A DNA stretch of 15,814 nucleotides from JBBPYR01 sp038199755 (GCA_038199755.1 JBBPYR010000287.1:1-15814); one strand, 5' to 3'. Counted from the stretch's first letter, positions 6,725-14,328 are shown. Program-made: numbers and translations. Notes: generated from the letters alone by a model not told the origin.

Positions 6725-8260
6725 ATGCAAGCACAACAGCACAGCGACCTTTCGACAATGCCAGCGGCAAATACTAACAGCGAGCGGGTACAGACGATGA
6801 TCGAAGGAAACGACCCTGAGGGGCAGAGCAACAATACATCTGAAGAAGAACTCAATCAGAATGAGATGGAGGCGTTGTTACGAGGAACGGCAACCCCCAT
6901 TACCATCAAACGCGGCGATGTGGTCGAGGGCGTGATCGTGCGTATTGACCAGGACGAGATTCTGGTTGATATTGGCCTCAAATCTGAGGGTGTCCTCTCA
7001 ACAAAAGAATTGCCAGCGAACGGATATGGCAGTTTCAGCGAACTACATATGAACGACAAGGTCCTCGTCTATGTTATTCAACCAGAGACGTCAGAAGGCC
7101 ATGCCGTCCTCTCCCTGAAACGTGCAAATACCGAACGCCAGTGGCGCATTGCCGAACAGCAATACAAAGATAGTGAGCTTCTCAAAGCCAAGGTCATTGA
7201 CTACAACAAGGGCGGCTTAATTGTCGATGTTGCTGGTATTCGTGGCTTCGTGCCTATCTCACAAATCCTCAATCTCAAACGCGAAGAGGTTGCCTCTGGT
7301 GGCGAGAGCCAAGAGACGGCAGCGAAACTTCAAGGCATGAAAGATAAAGAGCTTCAGCTCAAGATTATCGAGATTAATCGGGCGCGCAATCGCCTGATCC
7401 TCTCCGAGCGTCTGGCCGTCCAGGAATGGCGCCAACGTCGTCGTGAAGAGTTGCTCGACGAACTGAAGCCCGGCGAAGTCCGTAAAGGTGTTGTCAGCAA
7501 TCTGGCAAACTTTGGTGCCTTTGTGGACTTGGGCGGTGCCGACGGACTGGTACATATCAGCCAGCTCGCCTGGAGCCGCGTCAATCATCCCAGCGAGGTT
7601 TTGCACGTCGGCCAAGAGGTAGAAGTGCAAGTTCTGAGCGTTGATAAAGAGAAAAAGAAAATTGCTCTTTCCATCAAACGCGCGGAAGTTGATCCCTGGA
7701 CGACCGTTGAACAACGGTATACTCCTGGGCAGGTCGTCACCGGCACCGTCACGAAGATTGCCCCCTTCGGAGCCTTTGCTCGGATAGAGGATGGCATCGA
7801 AGGACTCATTCATCTTTCAGAGTTGACACCCGGCGTAGACCCCAAGACGGTTCTGCATGAAGGCGCACAACTGCAATTGCGTATCTTGCGCATCGATGCG
7901 GAACGACGCCGTCTTGGTCTGAGCCTACGGCAAGCCGACGAGATCGATCAGCCCTCGGCTGCTGGTGAAGTTCCGGCAGAGTTTACAGAGGAAACGTCTG
8001 AAGCAGCAGGCACGCCTGCTCCGAAGACAGAGGCACCCGTGGTACCTTCTCTGGCTGCGACACCATCACTGCAAGAGCAGTCCAACGGACCAGCGGGAGC
8101 AGGTCGGCGTAGCGACCGACGAGATCGCCCAGAGCGCAACAACGATAACCCGTTGCTGAGCGGGCTATCTGATGAGGGCGAGACAACCGCTATGGCAGAA
8201 GCATTCCGAGCCGCAGCGCGACAGCGTACAAAAGAAGAGACCGACGCAGCTTCTGAATAA
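6725..8260 (+). CDS. rpsA: S1 RNA-binding domain protein, ribosomal protein S1 family
   Basis: Binds mRNA single strands and supports translation initiation on the 30S subunit. From ATG 6725 (511 residues): an acidic N-terminal stretch (1-55), four S1 OB-fold repeats at about 62-133, 152-228, 249-319 and 336-403, and a polar, probably disordered tail (404-511) with an Arg/Asp-rich patch. Repeats 3 and 4 are the most canonical (NFGAFVDLGGADGLVHISQL; PFGAFARIEDGIEGLIHLSEL). Four repeats match the shorter S1 of Gram-positive-like phyla rather than the six-repeat proteobacterial form. AAGGGGG (6708-6714) lies 10 nt before ATG 6725; an alternative ATG at 6659 has AAGGG 12 nt upstream and would add 22 residues. 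The gene is followed by a large inverted repeat at 8290-8368. Confidence 0.9.
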   Translation: MQAQQHSDLSTMPAANTNSERVQTMIEGNDPEGQSNNTSEEELNQNEMEALLRGTATPITIKRGDVVEGVIVRIDQDEILVDIGLKSEGVLSTKELPANGYGSFSELHMNDKVLVYVIQPETSEGHAVLSLKRANTERQWRIAEQQYKDSELLKAKVIDYNKGGLIVDVAGIRGFVPISQILNLKREEVASGGESQETAAKLQGMKDKELQLKIIEINRARNRLILSERLAVQEWRQRRREELLDELKPGEVRKGVVSNLANFGAFVDLGGADGLVHISQLAWSRVNHPSEVLHVGQEVEVQVLSVDKEKKKIALSIKRAEVDPWTTVEQRYTPGQVVTGTVTKIAPFGAFARIEDGIEGLIHLSELTPGVDPKTVLHEGAQLQLRILRIDAERRRLGLSLRQADEIDQPSAAGEVPAEFTEETSEAAGTPAPKTEAPVVPSLAATPSLQEQSNGPAGAGRRSDRRDRPERNNDNPLLSGLSDEGETTAMAEAFRAAARQRTKEETDAASE

Positions 8261-8289
8261 CGCTGCCCGCTAGATGGTACACATCAAGT

Positions 8290-8368
8290 AAGGGACCGCA
8301 AGGCATCGCTACTATCACCGTCAAAGCGCGACAAGAGATAGAGTAGTAGCAGTGCCTCGTGGTCCCTT
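8290..8368. repeat. Long imperfect inverted repeat downstream of rpsA
   Basis: The two 25-nt arms, 8290-8314 and 8344-8368, match at about 20 positions. Perfect blocks are AAGGGACC/GGTCCCTT, AGGCA/TGCCT and GCTACTA/TAGTAGC, with a 29-nt loop. It could end the rpsA transcript, but no run of T follows on either strand, so a standard intrinsic terminator is not supported. Other readings are an mRNA 3'-end stabiliser or a small mobile palindrome. Confidence 0.75.
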
Positions 8369-8430
8369 CTCTCATATGCTTGCTCTGCACAACAAAAGTT
8401 TGTGGACATTTTATTTTCACAGAAAATACC

Positions 8431-8460
8431 TTGTATCTACCACAACTAAAGTGATATACT
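8431..8460 (+). promoter_or_regulatory. Distal promoter upstream of clpC or of a small RNA
   Basis: TTGTAT (8431-8436), 18 nt, TATACT (8455-8460); expected start near 8467. A TCTTCT-TAAT-AGAAGA palindrome (8460-8475) sits over the start site and could be an operator. Its transcript would carry the 8567-8583 palindrome and the 8612-8654 hairpin. Confidence 0.5.
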
Positions 8461-8566
8461 CTTCTTAATAGAAGACATACGTAGAAAGCATAGTCTCGCT
8501 TGTTAGCATTGCGTGACACAACCTACCTGAGTAACATATTGGAGGCATCTTACACAGCAAATATCC

Positions 8567-8583
8567 TTTGCACAATGTGCAAA
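8567..8583. promoter_or_regulatory. 17-bp perfect inverted repeat, operator-like
   Basis: TTTGCAC-AAT-GTGCAAA: 7-bp arms around a 3-nt centre. The symmetry and length suit a dimeric DNA-binding protein; as RNA it would be a tight hairpin. The regulator is unknown, and I do not recognise the motif as a CtsR, HrcA or LexA site. Confidence 0.45.
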
Positions 8584-8611
8584 CCCGATGTACCTGAACA
8601 GATGAGTTTAC

Positions 8612-8654
8612 GACCTCAACACTGCCTATGCTATCGCATAGCAGTGTTGAGGTC
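8612..8654 (+). terminator. Stable hairpin, possible terminator or attenuator before clpC
   Basis: Arms 8612-8631 and 8636-8654 pair over 19 bp with a single bulged C and a TATC loop. The sequence after it is GATTGTTTCTC, only weakly T-rich, so termination is plausible but not clear. It lies about 145 nt downstream of the start expected from the 8431-8460 promoter. Confidence 0.5.
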
Positions 8655-8730
8655 GATTGTTTCTCAGTATGAACATATTATTGGACTAAGTGAGTATTTC
8701 CTGCTAGATGGGAGGCGACAGTTGTTAACC

Positions 8731-8759
8731 TTGACGCTGTTTGGTCAGTGTTGTATGAT
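8731..8759 (+). promoter_or_regulatory. Sigma-70-type promoter for clpC
   Basis: TTGACG (8731-8736), 17 nt, TATGAT (8754-8759); expected start near 8766, a leader of about 70 nt. An inverted repeat GTATG-N6-CATAC (8753-8757 and 8764-8768) overlaps the -10 and start site and is a candidate repressor site. Confidence 0.68.
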
Positions 8760-8834
8760 GAAGCATACTGTTTACCTGAGCGACATAGAGGGTCTGGTTC
8801 CAACCTCTGCCACTGAAAGGGGGGTGACAAACAG

Positions 8835-11357
8835 GTGAACGACAGAGATAGGTTTGATAAATTTACTGAACGTGCTCGCAAGGTTTTGAGCCTCGCGCAA
8901 GAAGAAGCCCAACGCTTCCAGCACAACTACATTGGTACAGAACATCTCCTGCTCGGACTTGTCCGAGAAGGCGAGGGTGTTGCTGCAAAAGTATTAGCAA
9001 ATCTCGGTGTCGAACTTAACAAAGTTCGCAGTGCCGTTGAATTTATTATTGGTCGCGGTGACCGCATTGTCCTCGGCGAAATTGGCTTGACTCCACGCGC
9101 AAAAAAGGTCATCGAGCTAGCCGTTGATGAGGCACGCCGCTTAAATCATCACTATATTGGGACGGAACATCTCCTGCTCGGTCTGGTTCGTGAGGGCGAG
9201 GGTATCGCTGCTGGCGTACTTGAAAGCCTGGGAGTCAACCTGGAAAAGGTTCGCACGCAAACCATTCAGGTCCTCAGTCAATCAGGAACTCCGCATGAGC
9301 GCGATGCGAAACACTCGAAGACCCCCACCATTGATCAGATGGGCATCGACCTGACCCAAGCTGCCCGTGCGGGCACCCTTGATCCAGTCATCGGTCGCCA
9401 TCAGGAGATTGAGCGCGTCATCCAGATTCTCTCGCGACGTAACAAGAACAACCCAGCTCTTATCGGTGAGCCAGGTGTCGGTAAAACAGCAATTGTTGAA
9501 GGACTGGCACAAAGGCTGGTCTCCGGCGAGGTACCAGAAACACTCGCGGGCAAGCGTCTGCTTACCCTCGATGTCGGGTCACTTGTCGCAGGCACAAAAT
9601 ATCGCGGTGAGTTTGAAGAGCGTCTCAAGAAGATCATCGAAGAGATTCGCAACAGCCGCGACTGCATCATCTTCATTGACGAGGTACATACCCTCGTTGG
9701 TGCGGGTGCCGCCGAAGGCGCGGTTGATGCCGCCAATATTCTGAAACCCGCCCTGGCCCGTGGCGAACTTCAGTGCATCGGTGCCACTACCCTCGATGAG
9801 TACCGCAAGTACATCGAGCGTGACGCCGCACTGCAACGCCGCTTCCAGGAAGTAATCGTTCGCGAACCAACCGTTGAGGAGACCGTAGAAATCCTTAAAG
9901 GCATTCGTGAACGCTACGAGCAGCACCATCGCCTGATTATCACGGATGAGGCACTCCGCGCCGCAACCGACATGGCCAGCCGCTACATCACCGATCGCTT
10001 CATGCCTGACAAGGCCATTGACCTGATCGACGAGGCTGCCAGCCGTGTGCGCATGCAGAACTCACTCGCACCCCTCAACCTCAAAGAGGCCATGAAGGGC
10101 TTAGAGTCGGTCCTGCGTGAGAAGGAAGCCGCCATCCAGCAGCAAGAATACGAACTGGCCGCCGAGCTACGTGATCGCGAAGTAAAATTACGTGATCGTA
10201 TCTCTAAGCTAGAGTCTGGCTGGCATAAAGAGCGTGGCACCGACAAACCAACCGTTGGTGAAGAGGAAATCGCCCAGATCGTTTCGATGTGGACGGGTAT
10301 TCCAGTGATGCGTATCGCCCAGGAAGAGTCACAACGGCTCTTGCAAATGGAGGGTGCGCTCCACGCCCGTGTTATTGGTCAGAATGAAGCCATCGAAAAG
10401 ATTGCGCGTGCCGTTCGCCGTGCTCGTGCAGGTCTGAAAGACCCGAAACGCCCCATTGGATCATTCATCTTCATGGGACCAACGGGTGTTGGTAAGACCG
10501 AGCTGGCACGTGCGCTCGCGGAATTTATGTTCGGTAGCGAAGAAGCCTTGATCAAAATTGACATGTCAGAGTTCATGGAGCGCCACGCGGCTGCCCGCCT
10601 CGTCGGTGCCCCTCCCGGATATGTCGGTTATGAAGAAGGTGGTCAGCTCACCGAGGCTGTACGCCGCAAGTCGTATAGCGTGATCCTGCTCGACGAAATC
10701 GAAAAGGCTCATCCCGATGTCTTCAACATGCTGCTCCAGATTCTGGAGGATGGCAAGTTGACCGACGCGAAGGGCCGCACAGTAGACTTCCGTAACACCG
10801 TGATCATCATGACCTCGAATGTCGGCGCGTCCTTGCTCAACAAGGAAGCCTCTATTGGCTTCAAACAGTCGAAAGACAAGGCAAAGGCGAATCAGGCCGA
10901 ATACGACTCCATGAAGGGCAAGGTGCTCGGCGAACTCAAGAATACCTTCAAGCCTGAGTTCTTGAACCGTATTGACGAGGTGATCGTCTTCCACTCCCTC
11001 CGGATGGAAGAGATGTACTCCATCGTTGATCTGCTTCTCAACCGCGTACGTGTGCAGTTGACCGAGCAGCAGATTGAACTGGTTACACCGCAAACGGCAA
11101 AAGACTTCCTGATCGAGAAGGGCTTCGACCCGCAGTATGGTGCCCGTCCATTACGCCGCACTATTCAGCGTATGGTTGAGGACCCACTGGCTGAGGGACT
11201 CTTGCAGGGTAAGTTCCATCCCGGCGATCTTGTCGAGGCCGTCGTCGAAGATGACGATCTCGTCTTGCAGGTACGGAACCGCATTGAGCAGTTACCAGCA
11301 CCGGCTACCCCCGAAGCAGCCCTCTCGGCTGGCGGAGAGAGTAGTAGCGAGGCTTAA
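8835..11357 (+). CDS. clpC: ATP-dependent Clp protease ATP-binding subunit ClpC (Hsp100 unfoldase)
   Basis: 840 residues, close to the Bacillus protein (about 810). It unfolds substrates and feeds them to ClpP. Domains: two Clp-N repeats (about 5-75 and 80-148), which share the motif YIGTEHLLLGLVREGEG; AAA1 with Walker A GEPGVGKT (211-218) and Walker B IIFIDE (278-283); a UVR-type coiled middle domain (about 423-458), which separates ClpC from ClpA; AAA2 with Walker A GPTGVGKT (548-555) and Walker B VILLDE (616-621); and the IGF loop (674-676) used to dock ClpP. The last 20 residues are a polar tail. The start is GTG, with a purine-rich AGGGGGG ribosome site ending about 10 nt upstream. ctsR, mcsA and mcsB, which precede clpC in Firmicutes, are absent; regulation may use the inverted repeat over its promoter. 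An intrinsic terminator follows. Confidence 0.97.
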   Translation: MNDRDRFDKFTERARKVLSLAQEEAQRFQHNYIGTEHLLLGLVREGEGVAAKVLANLGVELNKVRSAVEFIIGRGDRIVLGEIGLTPRAKKVIELAVDEARRLNHHYIGTEHLLLGLVREGEGIAAGVLESLGVNLEKVRTQTIQVLSQSGTPHERDAKHSKTPTIDQMGIDLTQAARAGTLDPVIGRHQEIERVIQILSRRNKNNPALIGEPGVGKTAIVEGLAQRLVSGEVPETLAGKRLLTLDVGSLVAGTKYRGEFEERLKKIIEEIRNSRDCIIFIDEVHTLVGAGAAEGAVDAANILKPALARGELQCIGATTLDEYRKYIERDAALQRRFQEVIVREPTVEETVEILKGIRERYEQHHRLIITDEALRAATDMASRYITDRFMPDKAIDLIDEAASRVRMQNSLAPLNLKEAMKGLESVLREKEAAIQQQEYELAAELRDREVKLRDRISKLESGWHKERGTDKPTVGEEEIAQIVSMWTGIPVMRIAQEESQRLLQMEGALHARVIGQNEAIEKIARAVRRARAGLKDPKRPIGSFIFMGPTGVGKTELARALAEFMFGSEEALIKIDMSEFMERHAAARLVGAPPGYVGYEEGGQLTEAVRRKSYSVILLDEIEKAHPDVFNMLLQILEDGKLTDAKGRTVDFRNTVIIMTSNVGASLLNKEASIGFKQSKDKAKANQAEYDSMKGKVLGELKNTFKPEFLNRIDEVIVFHSLRMEEMYSIVDLLLNRVRVQLTEQQIELVTPQTAKDFLIEKGFDPQYGARPLRRTIQRMVEDPLAEGLLQGKFHPGDLVEAVVEDDDLVLQVRNRIEQLPAPATPEAALSAGGESSSEA

Positions 11358-11368
11358 CTCATAAAGAG

Positions 11369-11405
11369 AGAGGGGCGTGCAAGTAATTACACGCCCCTCT
11401 TTTTT
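11369..11405 (+). terminator. Intrinsic terminator after clpC
   Basis: AGAGGGGCGTG (11369-11379) pairs perfectly with CACGCCCCTCT (11390-11400) around a 10-nt loop, and six T residues follow (11400-11405). It is a textbook Rho-independent terminator, 12 nt after the clpC stop and only 26 nt before the radA start. Confidence 0.9.
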
Positions 11406-11431
11406 GTCCTTTTACAGAACGAACAGAACAC

Positions 11432-12844
11432 ATGGCAAAACCACGTACAAAATATATTTGTCAACAATGCGGCGGCGAACAAAGCAAGTGGGTAGGCAAA
11501 TGCCCAGATTGTGGCGCATGGAACGTGATGGAAGAGGTGGTCGATACACCACAAAGTCCGGTGCAACAACGACGCCAATCAATCATTGGCCAAACCTCGC
11601 TCGCACAGGGCACCCAATTTCCCGTCGTCTTGCCAAATATCAAACCACTCGCGCAGGAACGCATCTCCGTAGGGTATGCTGAGATGGATCGTGTGCTGGG
11701 CGGCGGTCTTGTCGCAGGCTCGCTCATCCTGATTGGGGGTGAGCCAGGTATCGGTAAATCAACGCTCCTACTACAGGTCTCTGGTGCCGTTGCCAAATCA
11801 ACGGGGCCAGTGCTCTACATCTCTGGCGAAGAGTCTATTGAACAGGTCAAGATGCGTGCCGAACGCCTGGATATCACCGGAGAACGACTCTATTTATTGG
11901 CTGCCATAGAGTTAGATATCATTGCCGAGGCCGTTCATCGCCTCAAACCATCGCTCGTGATTGTAGATTCTATTCAGACGGTGCTTTCTCAACACCTAAC
12001 CTCGGCCCCGGGCAGTATTAGTCAGGTGCGCGAATGCACCTTGCAATTAATGCAACTTGCGAAAAGCTCACACGTACCCATCTTTGTGATTGGACACGTC
12101 ACAAAAGAAGGCACGGTCGCAGGGCCAAAAGCTCTAGAGCATATCGCCGACGCAGTCCTCTATCTTGAGGGTGAACGCTATCATTCCTATCGCCTGCTGC
12201 GTGGGGTGAAAAATCGTTTCGGCCCAACGCACGAAGTGGGCGTTTTTGAGATGCACGGTGAGGGCATGCTAGAGGTCACAAACCCCTCTGCTGTCTTTCT
12301 CGCAGATAGGGCCGTTGGTGCTTCTGGCTCAGCTGTGGTGGTCAGCATGGAGGGCACCCGCCCCCTACTAGTAGAGGTGCAAGCTCTGGTCACACCGAGC
12401 AACTTTGGCAACGCTCGCTGCACCACTAATGGTATCGAGCATAATCGCCTGCTCATGCTACTGGCCGTACTGACGAAACGCGTAGGTTTGGCTGTCAGTA
12501 ACCACGATACCTATGCCAATGTCGTTGGCGGCTTTACCTTGGAAGAGCCTGCGATTGATCTGGGCATTGCTGCCGCTATTGCTTCGAGCTATCGCGAACG
12601 ACCGATACCAGCTGACATGGCACTGATCGGGGAAGTGGGACTTTCCGGCGAGCTCCGCGCTGTCAGCCGTCTATCGTTACGGGTGCGTGAAGCGGCTAAG
12701 CTCGGCTTCAAACGCTGCCTCGTTCCTAGCTCTGGAAAAGGAGCACAGATACGCTCGGAATTGGAAGAAGCGGGATTACCTGCTGATTTTAAGGTGCTCA
12801 CGGCTGGCACCCTTGCAGTTGCCCTGGAAATTGCTTTACACTAA
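11432..12844 (+). CDS. radA: DNA repair protein RadA (Sms)
   Basis: RadA is a RecA-like, DnaB-type branch-migration helicase acting in homologous recombination. The 470-residue protein has: a four-Cys zinc finger, C10-x2-C13 and C24-x2-C27; Walker A GEPGIGKS (103-110); Walker B LVIVDS (175-180); the RadA-specific KNRFG (260-264); and a C-terminal Lon-protease-like domain (about 300-470) with DLGIAAAIASSYRERPIP, presumed structural. Length and motifs are normal (Bacillus about 458). The ATG at 11432 follows the terminator by 26 nt and has no recognisable Shine-Dalgarno sequence, and no promoter is obvious in between. Expression must come from read-through, a promoter inside clpC, or a non-canonical one. 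Confidence 0.96.
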   Translation: MAKPRTKYICQQCGGEQSKWVGKCPDCGAWNVMEEVVDTPQSPVQQRRQSIIGQTSLAQGTQFPVVLPNIKPLAQERISVGYAEMDRVLGGGLVAGSLILIGGEPGIGKSTLLLQVSGAVAKSTGPVLYISGEESIEQVKMRAERLDITGERLYLLAAIELDIIAEAVHRLKPSLVIVDSIQTVLSQHLTSAPGSISQVRECTLQLMQLAKSSHVPIFVIGHVTKEGTVAGPKALEHIADAVLYLEGERYHSYRLLRGVKNRFGPTHEVGVFEMHGEGMLEVTNPSAVFLADRAVGASGSAVVVSMEGTRPLLVEVQALVTPSNFGNARCTTNGIEHNRLLMLLAVLTKRVGLAVSNHDTYANVVGGFTLEEPAIDLGIAAAIASSYRERPIPADMALIGEVGLSGELRAVSRLSLRVREAAKLGFKRCLVPSSGKGAQIRSELEEAGLPADFKVLTAGTLAVALEIALH

Positions 12845-12872
12845 TAAGTAGAGAATAAACAACACGTTGCAA

Positions 12873-12907
12873 CAGCATCGTACATGATGCCTTATGCTGG
12901 TACGATG
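12873..12907. repeat. Overlapping inverted repeats after radA
   Basis: CATCGTAC (12876-12883) pairs with GTACGATG (12900-12907), while CAGCAT (12873-12878) pairs with ATGCTG (12894-12899). The two pairings share bases and cannot form together. No T-run follows, so it is at best a weak radA terminator. Confidence 0.5.
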
Positions 12908-12943
12908 TGATATTGGAAGAAAGGAGCTAGGTAAGCACAACTA

Positions 12944-12972
12944 TTGCTTCCTGTATAGGAAAGGTGTATACT
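12944..12972 (+). promoter_or_regulatory. Sigma-70-type promoter for yacL (and perhaps ispD-ispF)
   Basis: TTGCTT (12944-12949), 17 nt, TATACT (12967-12972); expected start near 12979, about 190 nt upstream of the yacL ATG. A second AT-rich hexamer, TATAAT at 13134-13139, lacks a matching -35. Confidence 0.5.
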
Positions 12973-13171
12973 GCGTAATTGGCGTAATACATTTCATTTT
13001 TCCGCTCAGCAAGCCCGTTTTCTGGTTTTGTATGGTAGGTGAGGTAACATTTTTCCCGCAATCATCTTTTTTGTTTTTTATCACCGAACTTACCTCTGGC
13101 ATACCTGATCTGCGCCGTCTTTCTGAGCACACTTATAATTGCATTGTGCGCTACTTTTGGAGGACGCAGGG

Positions 13172-14320
13172 ATGTATATCAACACGATTGCCCGTATCAT
13201 CGGCAGCCTAGCTGCGATTGGTATCATTGTCGGCATGTTCTTTTTGGATCGAACGAGATTGCCACAGGATATTCAATGGATCATCGGTATTGCCATTGTC
13301 AGTGCTATCATCGCTTTTATTATCACACCTTACATTACCGTTGTACCCTATAGCTGGGTACGCGACAAGATTCGTGGTGCCGCCGCGAGTGATCTTGTTG
13401 CCGCCGCTATTGGCCTGACCATCGGCTTGATTATATCCGCGTTACTAGCCGTTCCACTCGTCAACCTGCCCGCTAACTGGGGTCGCATTTTACCCTTTGT
13501 TGGCGCACTCTTATTCGGGTATCTCGGTGTCACTATCGCGGTATTACGCAAAAATGATATTGCCCATCTGGTGCAAAGTTCCTTCATACGACGTTCTAGA
13601 GAGCGCGAAGATGAGCGTGAGAAAGAGCGTGATCGTATCAAAGAACGTGAGAAAGATGCAGCATCCAACAATCCGCCCCCCATTTTACTCGACACGAGCG
13701 CAATTATTGATGGTCGCATCAAGGATATTAGCCAGACGGGTTTCATCTATGGAACACTGCTGGTACCACGCTTCGTGCTGAATGAACTTCAACGGATTGC
13801 CGATTCAGCCGATGCTATGCGTCGCAATAGAGGCAGGCGCGGCCTCGAAATCCTTAACACGCTCCAAAAAGAGGCTTCCGTCCCTGTCGAGATCACCGAC
13901 AATGACATCGAGGATATCGCTGAGGTGGATGGAAAACTGGTCAAGATGGCCCGCAATCTCCATTGCCCGATCATTACCAACGATTTCAATTTGAATCGCG
14001 TGGCGGAATTGCAAGGTGTGAAGGTGCTTAATATCAATGAACTGGCAAATGCGATAAAACCAGTCTTACTCCCGGGCGAAGACATTCACATCAAGATTAT
14101 GCAAGATGGAAAAGAATTAGGGCAGGGTGTAGGGTACCTGGATGACGGTACGATGATCGTCGTAGAGAATGGACGCCAATTCATGAGCATGACGATAGAA
14201 GTAACGGTAACTCGTGTCTTGCAAACGGTGGCGGGTCGCATGATCTTTGCTCATCCGAAGCAGGGCAGCAATACCATCCTTCCATCATCGCAGTCCATCA
14301 GTAAGCAGAGGCCAGTTTAA
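13172..14320 (+). CDS. yacL: Membrane-anchored PIN-TRAM domain protein, YacL family (putative RNase)
   Basis: 382 residues, near Bacillus YacL (about 366). Four hydrophobic helices (about 4-25, 35-60, 74-98, 104-125) are followed by a highly charged Arg/Glu linker (about 140-162), then a PIN nuclease domain (about 171-292) beginning ILLDTSAIIDGRIKDI. Likely acidic metal ligands are Asp174, Glu205, Asp253 and Asp271. A C-terminal TRAM domain (about 298-360) should bind RNA. The nuclease part should face the cytoplasm; RNase activity is inferred from the fold. Start: GGAGG (13159-13163) is 8 nt before the ATG at 13172. An in-frame TTG at 13139 is possible but has no good ribosome site and would add 11 residues. 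Its place before ispD-ispF matches the Bacillus order. Confidence 0.93.
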   Translation: MYINTIARIIGSLAAIGIIVGMFFLDRTRLPQDIQWIIGIAIVSAIIAFIITPYITVVPYSWVRDKIRGAAASDLVAAAIGLTIGLIISALLAVPLVNLPANWGRILPFVGALLFGYLGVTIAVLRKNDIAHLVQSSFIRRSREREDEREKERDRIKEREKDAASNNPPPILLDTSAIIDGRIKDISQTGFIYGTLLVPRFVLNELQRIADSADAMRRNRGRRGLEILNTLQKEASVPVEITDNDIEDIAEVDGKLVKMARNLHCPIITNDFNLNRVAELQGVKVLNINELANAIKPVLLPGEDIHIKIMQDGKELGQGVGYLDDGTMIVVENGRQFMSMTIEVTVTRVLQTVAGRMIFAHPKQGSNTILPSSQSISKQRPV

Positions 14321-14328
14321 AGTTCCAG

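Larger units (their letters stand above)
8261..8834. other. Structured intergenic region between rpsA and clpC
   Basis: 574 bp with no convincing gene. In order: a large imperfect inverted repeat (8290-8368); a promoter (8431-8460) with a palindrome at its start site (8460-8475); a 17-bp perfect inverted repeat (8567-8583); a stable hairpin (8612-8654); the clpC promoter (8731-8759) with an inverted repeat over its -10; and a small AGAGG/CCTCT hairpin (8787-8808) before the clpC ribosome site. No CtsR tandem heptad or CIRCE element was found. Confidence 0.7.
12845..13171. other. Intergenic region radA-yacL
   Basis: 327 bp without a convincing gene. It contains overlapping inverted repeats (12873-12907), a promoter (12944-12972), and a presumed yacL leader of about 190 nt. 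The leader has a T-rich tract (13065-13080) and the pair GAGGTAA/TTACCTC (13041-13047 with 13090-13096). disA, which lies here in Bacillus, is missing. Confidence 0.6.

Noticed and set aside
7259..7813. Long minus-strand frame opposite rpsA
   Set aside because: Shadow of the S1-domain gene; no ribosome site or recognisable protein motif.
8290..8368. T-box or other known riboswitch suggested by AAGGGACC...GGTCCC
   Set aside because: No T-box consensus, no specifier stem and no terminator T-run; it lies behind, not in front of, a gene in close range.
8660..8834. CtsR or CIRCE operator upstream of clpC
   Set aside because: Only a lone GGTCA half-like match (8743-8747) is present; no tandem GGTCAAA heptads and no GCACTC-N9-GAGTGC.
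8500..8838. Plus-strand open frame of 112 codons ending over the clpC start
   Set aside because: It begins with TTG without a ribosome site, runs through the 8612-8654 hairpin and the clpC promoter, and its composition matches nothing protein-like.
9579..11093. Minus-strand frames opposite clpC (9579-9929 and 10566-11093)
   Set aside because: Antisense shadows of highly conserved AAA+ coding sequence; codon pattern of clpC explains them.
12894..13211. Plus-strand open frame of 105 codons between radA and yacL
   Set aside because: It crosses the predicted yacL promoter and T-rich leader, has no ribosome site, and overlaps the yacL start; probably chance.
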